A stretch of 34,210 nt of DNA from JABDDM01 sp038240295 (GTDB taxonomy: Bacteria; Bacteroidota; Ignavibacteria; Palsa-1295): NCBI GenBank assembly GCA_038240295.1, contig JBBSDW010000012.1, forward strand, positions 1 through 34,210, written 5' to 3'. Shown here one piece after another: positions 1 to 6,793 of the stretch (position 1 is the stretch's first letter; every line of letters starts with the position of its first letter). The notes beneath the pieces were generated by a model. That model saw only the letters and a list, made by a program, of their open reading frames with translations. It was not told the DNA's origin and did no database searches. The position numbers and the translations under genes were made by a program.

Positions 1-74
1 CGTATTTGGATTCCCAATGGTTAGCGAATGATCGGCAATCGTAGGCCAGAGGGTTAGCAAGACGATCTTCAAAG

Positions 75-107
75 AAACGACCCTCACCATTGCGGGTCGT
101 TTTGTTT
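75..107 (+). terminator. Intrinsic terminator of an upstream, out-of-window gene
   Basis: A perfect 9-bp stem (75-83 with 94-102, arm AAACGACCC) closes a 10-nt loop and runs into a T-rich stretch (TTTGTTT). The A-rich 5' flank means it could also work on the other strand. It probably ends a transcript entering from the left. A frame open from the window edge stops at 42-44 and might be the tail of that gene, but it is too short to judge. Confidence 0.75.
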
Positions 108-881
108 GTATGAAAAGGAAACAGCGGGACTGCCGAAACTTACCCCGTGTGTGGAGTCAAGCGCCGCCTTGACTCGCTTTCGGCTGACTTCACTGTTGTA
201 GGTTGACCGAAATTTGACGCGACCGAAAGGTAAGATTCTTCGCCTCCAGCTCAGGATGACTTGTCCAAAGCGTTCTCGCCAGAACAACACACGGATAGTA
301 TGTCATCCTGAATGGAGCATTCATCGCACCAGCGATGAATGCGGAGTGAAGGATCTAATGGAATGCTCGCCACGAGCGCAATCCAATTCCTCTCAGACAG
401 TAGGCCGCTATTGCCCCAGCATTCCATTAGATCCTTCACTGCGCTAAGACGCGTTCAGGATGCCGCGTCCCAAACATCGTTCATCCTCCCGCAAAGCTTA
501 CACCTCTGGCACATTCACTTTCGGTAGACTGTACTGGGGATGGAGGGTCGGAATTCGAGTCTGATCTGCAGCCGATGCCCGTTTTTCATTTTGAACTGGA
601 ATTCTCACTATAGGTCGATTGGTCAGCTGCGGTCTTAAAATCGTCCGAGAATCGACCACACCTCATCCACTGGTATTTTATTGTAAGACAGCCACCTTTC
701 GCAGCTGCCCCAGATAGCTTCGTCCGTTCGATTTCTGGATTCGCGAAAAGGCAAAAATCTTCGTATTTAGTGCGATTTCGGCGATAAGTGCTTGTATCCC
801 CAGCGTCCAATCACGTATGTTCGCAGTGCGCCGAGGCCACTAAATCTTATTCGGGGCGATCTTACTTGTTTTGTTGAAGAA
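108..881. other. Non-coding region with a palindromic element
   Basis: No frame here has a convincing start, codon pattern or recognisable protein. The short frames overlap one another on both strands and follow the palindrome rather than a gene. The one structured part is the inverted-repeat element at 304-462. I see nothing definable from about 470 to 881; no tRNA-like cloverleaf could be built. Confidence 0.6.
304..462. repeat. Palindromic MITE/REP-like element with 9-bp terminal inverted repeats
   Basis: The element begins CATCCTGAA (304-312) and ends with its reverse complement TTCAGGATG (454-462). Inside, a 27-bp inverted repeat with one mismatch (341-367 with 418-444) contains a perfect 23-bp core reading AGTGAAGGATCTAATGG and onward. 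The left arm also holds an 11-bp hairpin with a 4-nt loop (317-342, arm GCATTCATCGC). A third CAGGATGAC word sits alone at 252-260. Intergenic words of the form CATCCTGA...GAAGGATCT recur in many bacterial genomes, from memory. No transposase is present. Confidence 0.65.
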
Positions 882-1475
882 ATGTTTAATTTGAAGAGCG
901 GGATTCGTACGGCGGTTGCAGCAGAGATTCTGATTGCACTAACAGCGCTATTTGCACCCTGCGCCGGCGCACAGTCGTTCATTCCGAATGCGCCGATCAT
1001 GCTTCCGGGCTACATGCCGACTCATGCGAACCTTCAGGGTGAGCGACTGGAGATCTCTGCCCAGGCGATGAACCGCATCATGCAATCCGCGCGCAAGGAT
1101 TCGCCGCTTCCATCTTCAGATGTGATCATGCAGGCGATGTCATCGAAGATCGCAATTGCCGTCAAAACGGCGGACAACACTTCATGGAATTTTGCGAGCA
1201 ATGTCGCCATCGATTCTTCCGCATCGCTGATGCTTAAGAAGAGTGTCGCGGTGGAAGCGAATTACGAGGCCCGTCCGGTGGGCGGGATTCTGAATGTTAC
1301 CGTGTCGCTCAAGCCTGCATTTTCTGGTGTCGGCGTCAGGAATCGTCCGATCAGCTCGGAATCGACTTCCGAGGTAATCGAAGAGGTCTCGACCGCGTCG
1401 ATCCAAGCTGTGATTGCCGATCTTACCACCAAGCTTTTGCACAGTCATTCGATCCTTGCTTCGGCGCGAAGCTGA
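882..1475 (+). CDS. Secreted protein of unknown function
   Basis: I do not recognise the family. The frame is open from 792, but the ATG at 882 places a textbook signal peptide at the N-terminus: a basic start (MFNLKSGIR), a hydrophobic core (about residues 13-27) and an AGA-like cleavage site near residue 29. I therefore chose 882, which gives 197 residues. The mature part is about 165 residues, rich in Ala, Ser and Val, without cysteine clusters or repeats. Its pattern of alternating hydrophobic residues suggests beta structure in the middle (about residues 85-150). It is probably periplasmic or surface-exposed. The gene stands alone, about 480 bp upstream of mraZ and in the same direction. 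The next promoter lies downstream, so it is unlikely to be co-transcribed with dcw. No strong Shine-Dalgarno sequence precedes either start. Confidence 0.6.
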   Translation: MFNLKSGIRTAVAAEILIALTALFAPCAGAQSFIPNAPIMLPGYMPTHANLQGERLEISAQAMNRIMQSARKDSPLPSSDVIMQAMSSKIAIAVKTADNTSWNFASNVAIDSSASLMLKKSVAVEANYEARPVGGILNVTVSLKPAFSGVGVRNRPISSESTSEVIEEVSTASIQAVIADLTTKLLHSHSILASARS

Positions 1476-1827
1476 ACCCGGCTTTTTTCAAACGTCTACT
1501 TAAATCCACATCAAGACGTTAACTAAATTTTAAGAGCTTTTCTCGAAAAAATCACCTATTCTTAGGAAGTAGCTGGACGCGCTTGAAAGCGAACACATGT
1601 TTCATTGTGTGAGCTGACAAGCGTGTTCAGGTTTTAGCCGTTCCGCCCGGTCTTGCACCTTCAGAAGTTACCCACCCTTCCGTCAACCAAATTCTTGGGT
1701 TATTTCATCTTGAAGTGATTTCTCGTCGATTGTCCCATAACTGACCATATTTCAACAGTTACAGGAATGTCCCTGCGAGTTTGTTTAAAGAAAATGCTAA
1801 ATAATTGAAATAAATGGTCTCAAGGTG
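1476..1827. other. Non-coding leader region upstream of the mraZ promoter
   Basis: No gene is visible in this 350-bp stretch. Near 1591-1628 the words GAACAC and GTGTTC can pair around an inner ACACA/TGTGT stem (1593-1597 with 1606-1610), giving competing small hairpins. They could terminate or process a transcript from the upstream gene, but no T-tract follows. The sequence becomes AT-rich toward the promoter. I see no tRNA or recognised small RNA. Confidence 0.4.
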
Positions 1828-1857
1828 TTGCTTTTGTGGGAAAAAATCTTATATTTG
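1828..1857 (+). promoter_or_regulatory. Bacteroidota-type promoter of the dcw cluster
   Basis: TTG at 1828-1830, a 19-nt spacer, then TATATTTG at 1850-1857 match the Bacteroidota housekeeping promoter form (TTG near -33, TAnnTTTG near -7). Transcription would start near 1864, leaving a leader of about 90 nt before mraZ. The lack of a good TTGACA/TATAAT pair in the same place supports the Bacteroidota reading. Confidence 0.65.
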
Positions 1858-1881
1858 TAAGACTTGTGGGACAAAGTGGGA
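1837..1881 (+). promoter_or_regulatory. MraZ operator: TGGGA boxes
   Basis: TGGGA occurs at 1837-1841, 1867-1871 and 1877-1881. The last two are separated by 5 nt, the spacing known for MraZ sites (direct TGGGN repeats, 5-nt spacers). The first lies exactly 30 nt upstream, three 10-nt periods away. One box is inside the promoter spacer and two lie at or just after the predicted start of transcription. Binding there would block RNA polymerase, so autoregulation of dcw by MraZ is the likely meaning. Confidence 0.7.
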
Positions 1882-1955
1882 TTACATCCCTCGCTTGGAT
1901 GAGTAAACGGATCGGTAGCTCTCGATCTAACATGCGATCAACGACTCAATTATAG

Positions 1956-2408
1956 ATGTCGTCTTTCAAAGGTAGCGACACATACATCGTAGATGCGAAG
2001 GGACGCGTAAGCATCCCTTCGAAAATGCGCAAGAACATTCAGCCGAGTGCACAACTAACGTTTGTACTCACACGCGGAATGGAGAAGTGCCTCTACGCCT
2101 ATCCGCTCGACGAGTACAAACGGCTCGAGGAGCATATCCGCAGTTTGCCACAATCAAATGAGAAGGATCGCTTCTTCGTCCGCATGCTCATGCAGTGGAG
2201 CGAGGAGGTCGTGCTCGATTCGCAATTCCGTTTGCTGCTTCCGAAGAGCCTGATGGAATTTGCCGACATTCAAAAAGAAGTGTTTTTCATCGGTGTGCTC
2301 GATCACATCGAGCTTTGGAACCCCACCTATTTCAAGCGCTACATCGAAGGCAAGAAAGAGACCTACGAGAATATCGCTGAATCGGTGATGGGGATCAAAA
2401 AGCCTTGA
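1956..2408 (+). CDS. mraZ: Transcriptional regulator MraZ
   Basis: MraZ is a ring-forming DNA-binding protein that binds tandem TGGGN boxes in front of the dcw cluster and usually represses it. The 150-residue product has the two AbrB/SpoVT-type halves of the family. The first carries DAKGRVSIPSKMR (about residues 13-25); the second carries the matching LDSQFRLLLPKSL (about residues 87-99). Length is typical. The ATG at 1956 is the first in frame and gives the standard N-terminus. There is no clear Shine-Dalgarno sequence. The gene is the first of the cluster, directly downstream of the promoter and boxes it should recognise. Confidence 0.95.
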   Translation: MSSFKGSDTYIVDAKGRVSIPSKMRKNIQPSAQLTFVLTRGMEKCLYAYPLDEYKRLEEHIRSLPQSNEKDRFFVRMLMQWSEEVVLDSQFRLLLPKSLMEFADIQKEVFFIGVLDHIELWNPTYFKRYIEGKKETYENIAESVMGIKKP

Positions 2409-2416
2409 GGCAAGGC

Positions 2417-2438
2417 CTTTCACCAATCGTGGTGAGAG
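2417..2438 (+). promoter_or_regulatory. Intercistronic hairpin between mraZ and rsmH
   Basis: A 9-bp stem (2417-2425 with 2430-2438, one T-G pair) closes an ATCG tetraloop between the mraZ stop and the rsmH start. No T-tract follows, so it is not a standard terminator. It may set mRNA processing or the relative output of the two genes. Confidence 0.5.
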
Positions 2439-2460
2439 CTGCGCAAACGCGCTAAGTTCA

Positions 2461-3432
2461 TTGAAAACGGGCGGATCAGCGAGCGAGAAGCATTCATCGA
2501 AGTATCACACTCCGGTGATGCTCGGCGAAGTGCTTGAGCATCTCGACGTCAAACCTAACGGCATCTATGTCGACACCACCCTCGGTGGCGGCGGATATGC
2601 TGAGGCAATACTCGAAAGGTTAGAAGGCGGAAAACTCTTCGCATTCGACACCGACCCTGCAGCACTTGCACAAAGCACGGCGAGGCTCCAGGCCGAGATG
2701 ACAAAAGGAAGCCTCATTATTATCGATGAGAATTTTGGCAAGATCGAAGAAACGCTGAAGGCGAACGAAGTAGCGGCGATCGATGGCATCGTCTACGATC
2801 TCGGTGTCAGCAGCAACCAACTCGACACAAGCTCCATCGGACTGAGCTACAGAGTCGAATCACGACTCGATATGCGACTGGACCCACGGCTTGAGAAAAC
2901 GGCGTACGAGATCATTAACAATTTTGAAGAAACGAAGATCAAGCAGATCTTCAGAGAATTTGGAGAAGAACCGAGAGCAGGGCTTTTTGCAAAACGGATC
3001 GTAGAAACACGATCGGTACACCCGATCGAGACGACGACCGAACTTGCCGATCTGCTTTCACGAGGGATAAGAGAGGACAAGCGAAGCTCGATCCTGTCGA
3101 GGATCTTTCAGGCGTTGCGCATCGAGGTCAACGATGAACTCGGGCAGCTTGCACGATCGCTCGAACAGGCGATTCGGCTGCTGAAGCCAGGTGGGCGAAT
3201 GGTAGTCGTCAGTTATCATTCGCTCGAAGACAGGATCGTCAAAAATGCATTTCAGCGGGCGAGCGCTCCGAAGTCGGATCCATCGTCACCGGATTTTATG
3301 AAAAGCTCGATCGACTTCTCGCGCGCAAGCCTGAGGTTGATCACACGGAAGCCGCTGCTTCCGACAGATGAGGAGATCGGACGAAACCCGAGAGCGCGAA
3401 GTGCGAAGCTCCGCGCCGCAGAAAAAATTTAA
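2461..3432 (+). CDS. rsmH: 16S rRNA (cytosine-1402-N4)-methyltransferase RsmH (MraW)
   Basis: RsmH methylates N4 of C1402 in the 16S rRNA decoding centre using S-adenosylmethionine. Family motifs are in order: HTPVMLGEVL near residue 16, the SAM-binding loop DTTLGGGGYAEAIL (about residues 38-51), DLGVSSNQLD and DMRLDP in the middle, and YHSLEDRIVK in the C-terminal third. The 323-residue length is normal. No ATG or GTG lies upstream of the HTPV motif in this frame, so the start is taken as the TTG at 2461; the ATG at 2518 would cut the motif. It follows mraZ by 52 bp, the usual order in dcw clusters. Confidence 0.94.
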   Translation: MKTGGSASEKHSSKYHTPVMLGEVLEHLDVKPNGIYVDTTLGGGGYAEAILERLEGGKLFAFDTDPAALAQSTARLQAEMTKGSLIIIDENFGKIEETLKANEVAAIDGIVYDLGVSSNQLDTSSIGLSYRVESRLDMRLDPRLEKTAYEIINNFEETKIKQIFREFGEEPRAGLFAKRIVETRSVHPIETTTELADLLSRGIREDKRSSILSRIFQALRIEVNDELGQLARSLEQAIRLLKPGGRMVVVSYHSLEDRIVKNAFQRASAPKSDPSSPDFMKSSIDFSRASLRLITRKPLLPTDEEIGRNPRARSAKLRAAEKI

Positions 3433-3471
3433 ATAACTCGACGAAGACAATAGGAAGTAGTAATTAGGTTG

Positions 3472-3528
3472 AAGGAGGGGCTCTTGCTCCGAAAGGCTCA
3501 GTATACGGCAGGACTACGCAAGCAGTAG
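3472..3528 (+). other. Possible 14-codon leader ORF with a strong Shine-Dalgarno
   Basis: AAGGAGG at 3472-3478 lies 5 nt before a TTG (3484) that opens 14 codons and ends at the TAG 3526-3528. Most genes in this window have poor Shine-Dalgarno sequences, so this perfect one in the rsmH-ftsL gap stands out. No gene with a family resemblance starts here. It could be a leader peptide for ftsL or chance. Confidence 0.25.
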
Positions 3529-3616
3529 AGGCCGATACACATTAACACCGCTGCGAAAGCAGTAGCTCTTTAAACCACACGGTGAGTCGCCGATACGCCC
3601 ACCGAATCGAAACGAC

Positions 3617-4129
3617 ATGACGCAGATCGCGATCGCACGAAAACAGAGTGCGATGGGAAGTAGCCCGATGCCCAGGGTGCCACGCATCCAAATGAATGCC
3701 TCGGGCAAAGCCATGCTCGGCGCGAAGGAGTCGCAATCTCGCAGCGCCGGTCGCTCCGAGCGCGACGATCCTGAAGAATCGTTTGCATCCGATTTTGAAC
3801 AGCCGGCCGCGCCGTCGGTCGTCTCTGTCGTACTCGCCGGTGAGACGATCGAGAAGGTTGTTCGGCGGATTCCGACGCTTTATGTCATCGCACTCTTTGG
3901 CGTCATCGTGCTCTGTGCCGTTCTAACAATTTGGAATACCCTGCAGGTAAATAAGCTCACGCTCGAGCGGACGCATAATGAGTTGCGTCTGAATGAGTCT
4001 GAACAGCGGATTGTCAAGCTGCGCGCTGAAGAAATGCAACTCGCTGCCCCGAGTCGTATTCGTCAGCTCGCACAAACGAAGCTTGGCATGACCGATGCGC
4101 AACGTGAGGATCTTGTCTTAGTACGCTAA
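3617..4129 (+). CDS. ftsL: Divisome protein FtsL-like
   Basis: FtsL is a single-pass membrane protein that forms a coiled coil with FtsB and, with FtsQ, activates FtsW and FtsI. The 170-residue product fits by layout more than by sequence: a charged, disordered cytoplasmic N-terminus (1-85), one membrane segment (about 86-106), then a periplasmic heptad-rich helix (about 108-150). It closes with the common FtsL ending RIRQLAQTKLGM. The N-terminal tail is longer than in E. coli FtsL (121 residues in total). The gene sits between rsmH and the septal PBP, where ftsL is normally found. A later ATG at 3653 would also keep the membrane segment. Confidence 0.85.
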   Translation: MTQIAIARKQSAMGSSPMPRVPRIQMNASGKAMLGAKESQSRSAGRSERDDPEESFASDFEQPAAPSVVSVVLAGETIEKVVRRIPTLYVIALFGVIVLCAVLTIWNTLQVNKLTLERTHNELRLNESEQRIVKLRAEEMQLAAPSRIRQLAQTKLGMTDAQREDLVLVR

Positions 4130-4150
4130 CGCCAGCACTGCCCCCATTAC

Positions 4151-6625
4151 GTGAAAGAAGCTTCTGCACCAAACACCCAGCACCGCGTCGGTAGCATCTC
4201 AAGTGAGATGCTGCGCCGCGCAATGCAGGATGCGCGAACGGAAGCCAACGCACGACCAGAAAATTCTGGTGGGGGCGGTGCACGGCGATCGGGGATCGAT
4301 CGTAATCCGCGCATTGCTCCCGGCCAGGAAGAGATTTGGCCAGGTGACCGATCCAACATTCGCGCAGATGCACAGCCATCGGCGGCTAAGCGGATGGCGC
4401 AATCGAGTGCTCCACGATCTTCGGAGATCGACCCAGTTGAAGTCGTACCGTGGCATCAACAAGCACTCGAACGCTTTTTCGCGCCGCCGAAGCCGAAAGA
4501 TCCGCTTACACAAAATGGAAGGCTCTATTTTGTGCTGCTTGTTTTTATGTGCGCGCTGTTCGCAGTTGTGGGGAAGCTGTTCAAAGTTCAGGTCGTCGAT
4601 CACAATCAATTCTCGAATCTTGCACAGAGTCAGTATAAAATGCAGGAGCCGATCGCTGCCAGGCGCGGCGTGATTCGCGATCGCAACGGTGTGATCCTGG
4701 CGACGAATGCATACGTTGTGAAGTTCGCAGTCGACCCGGCTGCAATACAAAATAAAGAAAAACTCGCGGAGCTCTTTAGTCAGACGTTTCACAAGCCCGT
4801 TAAATCCTACCTCGCACTCTTTGCTGATACCGCCCGGCATTATGTCGTGATCGAAAAGGAAGTACCGCAGGAAGTCGCTGCCACGCTCGATAGCGTGAAT
4901 GATCATGGCCTGCTTCGCGAAAAAGATGGACGCCGACAGTATGCCTTCGAAGCGCGTGCTGCGCATATCCTTGGCTTTACTGGCCGCGATTCGCACGGAC
5001 TCGCAGGTGTCGAGTTGCTCGCCAATCGCGATCTGAGCGGTCAGGCGGGATTCCAGATCATGGAGCGTGATGGCCGCGGTACAAAACGCCCGGATGTCGA
5101 TTACGAGACCGTCGCGCCTAAAGATGGCTCCGATATCTCGCTAACCATCGACGAAAACATTCAGGCCTTCGCCGAATCCGCGCTGAAATCTGGCGTAGAT
5201 AAAGCAAAAGCCGAGGCCGGCATCGCGATCGTGATCAGGCCTAAGACGGGAGAAATTCTCGCGCTCGCCAACGCACCCGATTTCGATCCGAATCAATTCG
5301 GAAAAGCCACCAACGATGAACTGCGCGACCGCGCCATCACCGATGCATTCGAGCCCGGCTCGATCATCAAAATCATTACCGCGGCGGCTGCGCTCGAAGA
5401 TGGCGTGCTAAAACCTGACGATCAGATCTATGCAGAGGGCGGCCGCTGGACGAATGATGGAGCTACCTTCATCGACACGCACGAATATGGCTACCTAACA
5501 TTCCGTGCCGCACTCGAAAAATCGAGCAACATTTGCTTCGCAAAGATTTCAGACAAGCTCGATCGTAAGCGCTTCTTTAAGTATCTGAGAGATTTCGGCC
5601 TCGGAGTGATTTCCGGCATCGATCTGCCTGGTGAGATCAAAGGGTACGTTCGCAAGCCGGATAAATGGGGTACGAATTCGAAACGCTACATGGCGTTCGG
5701 TTATGAGCTTACCGCGACGGCGCTTCAGATGGCAAACGCGTATTCGACGATCGCGAACATGGGCGTAATGATGAAGCCATACGTGATCGGAAGGCGGACA
5801 GCAGCAGATGGCACCGTCACCGAAACGCATCCGCAGGAAGTTCGCCGGGTCGTGAGCGAACAAACGGCTCGCACGCTTATCAGCATGATGCGCGGTGTGA
5901 TCGACTCTGGAACCGCGACGCAAGCGAAGATCAAAGGGATCGCGATCGCCGGCAAGACGGGCACCGCGCAACAGTTGGTGCAAGGGCACTACAGCAAAGA
6001 GCACTACACCTCGAGCTTTGCAGGATTTTTCCCAGCCGAGAATCCTGAGTATATGATACTCGTCATCCTGCGTTCACCGCATAACGGGTACTACGGCGGC
6101 ACTGTATCGGCGCCGATCTGGCGTGAAATCGCCGTGCATTTGCTCGAAATGGATGGCAAACTTCCAATCGAAGCCAGAGTAACTGCACCAGATGCTAAGC
6201 CGCTGATCGACGAAGGCGCACCGATCGTGATCGACGGCACAGTGCTCGATCCGCATGAAGCAGATGGCATTCGCGAAATGCCGGAGGTGCGCGGGCTCAC
6301 AACCGAGTCCGCCAGATCGCTGCTTGCGAGCCAGGGATTCCGCGCTTCGATGAAGACGCCGGATGGCATCGTTGAGCGTGCCGAACGGACATCGGGCGAT
6401 TCTGTCCGACTCGTCTTGCAACCGCGCACGAATGATAATACCGCGCCGGCAAAAGTGCGCGTACCAGATTTTGTAAAACTGCCGATGTCGCGCGCGATGA
6501 AGTTCGGTGCGCTAAGCAATTTACATACAAAGCTTGTGGGTCAGGGTGTCGTTAAGCGGCAATTCCCTGAGTCCGGGACGAGCGTCGACAAAAATTCTGT
6601 CGTTACGCTCTTCGGTGATGAATAG
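4151..6625 (+). CDS. ftsI: Septal peptidoglycan transpeptidase FtsI/PBP with PASTA domains
   Basis: This is the class B penicillin-binding protein that cross-links septal peptidoglycan in the periplasm with FtsW. The 824 residues break down as: a disordered cytoplasmic extension (1-123), one membrane anchor (about 125-142), the PBP dimerisation region (about 165-330), and the transpeptidase domain. All three catalytic motifs are present: Ser404 in SIIK, S458-S-N460, and K602-T-G. Two PASTA-like repeats follow (about residues 710-760 and 770-824). E. coli FtsI is 588 residues and has no PASTA; PASTA-bearing septal PBPs are common in Bacteroidota and Firmicutes. The start is GTG at 4151, 21 bp after ftsL; in-frame ATGs inside the extension are possible alternatives. 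Called spoVD/pbpX-like in some schemes. Confidence 0.92.
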   Translation: MKEASAPNTQHRVGSISSEMLRRAMQDARTEANARPENSGGGGARRSGIDRNPRIAPGQEEIWPGDRSNIRADAQPSAAKRMAQSSAPRSSEIDPVEVVPWHQQALERFFAPPKPKDPLTQNGRLYFVLLVFMCALFAVVGKLFKVQVVDHNQFSNLAQSQYKMQEPIAARRGVIRDRNGVILATNAYVVKFAVDPAAIQNKEKLAELFSQTFHKPVKSYLALFADTARHYVVIEKEVPQEVAATLDSVNDHGLLREKDGRRQYAFEARAAHILGFTGRDSHGLAGVELLANRDLSGQAGFQIMERDGRGTKRPDVDYETVAPKDGSDISLTIDENIQAFAESALKSGVDKAKAEAGIAIVIRPKTGEILALANAPDFDPNQFGKATNDELRDRAITDAFEPGSIIKIITAAAALEDGVLKPDDQIYAEGGRWTNDGATFIDTHEYGYLTFRAALEKSSNICFAKISDKLDRKRFFKYLRDFGLGVISGIDLPGEIKGYVRKPDKWGTNSKRYMAFGYELTATALQMANAYSTIANMGVMMKPYVIGRRTAADGTVTETHPQEVRRVVSEQTARTLISMMRGVIDSGTATQAKIKGIAIAGKTGTAQQLVQGHYSKEHYTSSFAGFFPAENPEYMILVILRSPHNGYYGGTVSAPIWREIAVHLLEMDGKLPIEARVTAPDAKPLIDEGAPIVIDGTVLDPHEADGIREMPEVRGLTTESARSLLASQGFRASMKTPDGIVERAERTSGDSVRLVLQPRTNDNTAPAKVRVPDFVKLPMSRAMKFGALSNLHTKLVGQGVVKRQFPESGTSVDKNSVVTLFGDE

Positions 6626-6633
6626 CGCGATTA

Positions 6634-6671
6634 TTTGAGTTGGGGGCATGTTCGACATGCCTCAACCCAAA
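6634..6671 (+). promoter_or_regulatory. Strong hairpin between ftsI and murE
   Basis: A stem of about 15 pairs (6634-6650 with 6656-6671, one mismatch and one bulge) closes a TTCGA loop nine nt after the ftsI stop. The inner GCATG/CATGC part is perfect. No T-run follows, so a Rho-independent terminator is unlikely. It may protect the 3' end of upstream mRNA or mark a processing site. The 168-bp gap is unusual for this otherwise tight cluster. Confidence 0.5.
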
Positions 6672-6793
6672 TGATGACTGCTATGATCGCACCGAAGTAT
6701 GATGTGAAGTTATGTGGATCTGAACAGACGGAGCAATGTCTCCTCGTTCAGGTGGCTCCAGAATCGTCACGTCAAAAAGAAGTTCTTTGAAAA

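Noticed and set aside
214..527. Overlapping short frames on both strands near the left end
   Set aside because: They arise from the palindromic element at 304-462, so both strands read alike. No coding signal.
540..600. Possible tRNA because of a TTCGAGTC word
   Set aside because: No acceptor, anticodon or T-stem could be paired around it.
1591..1628. Known small RNA (6S or RNase P) in the mraZ upstream region
   Set aside because: The paired words are short, and none of the conserved core elements of those RNAs is visible.
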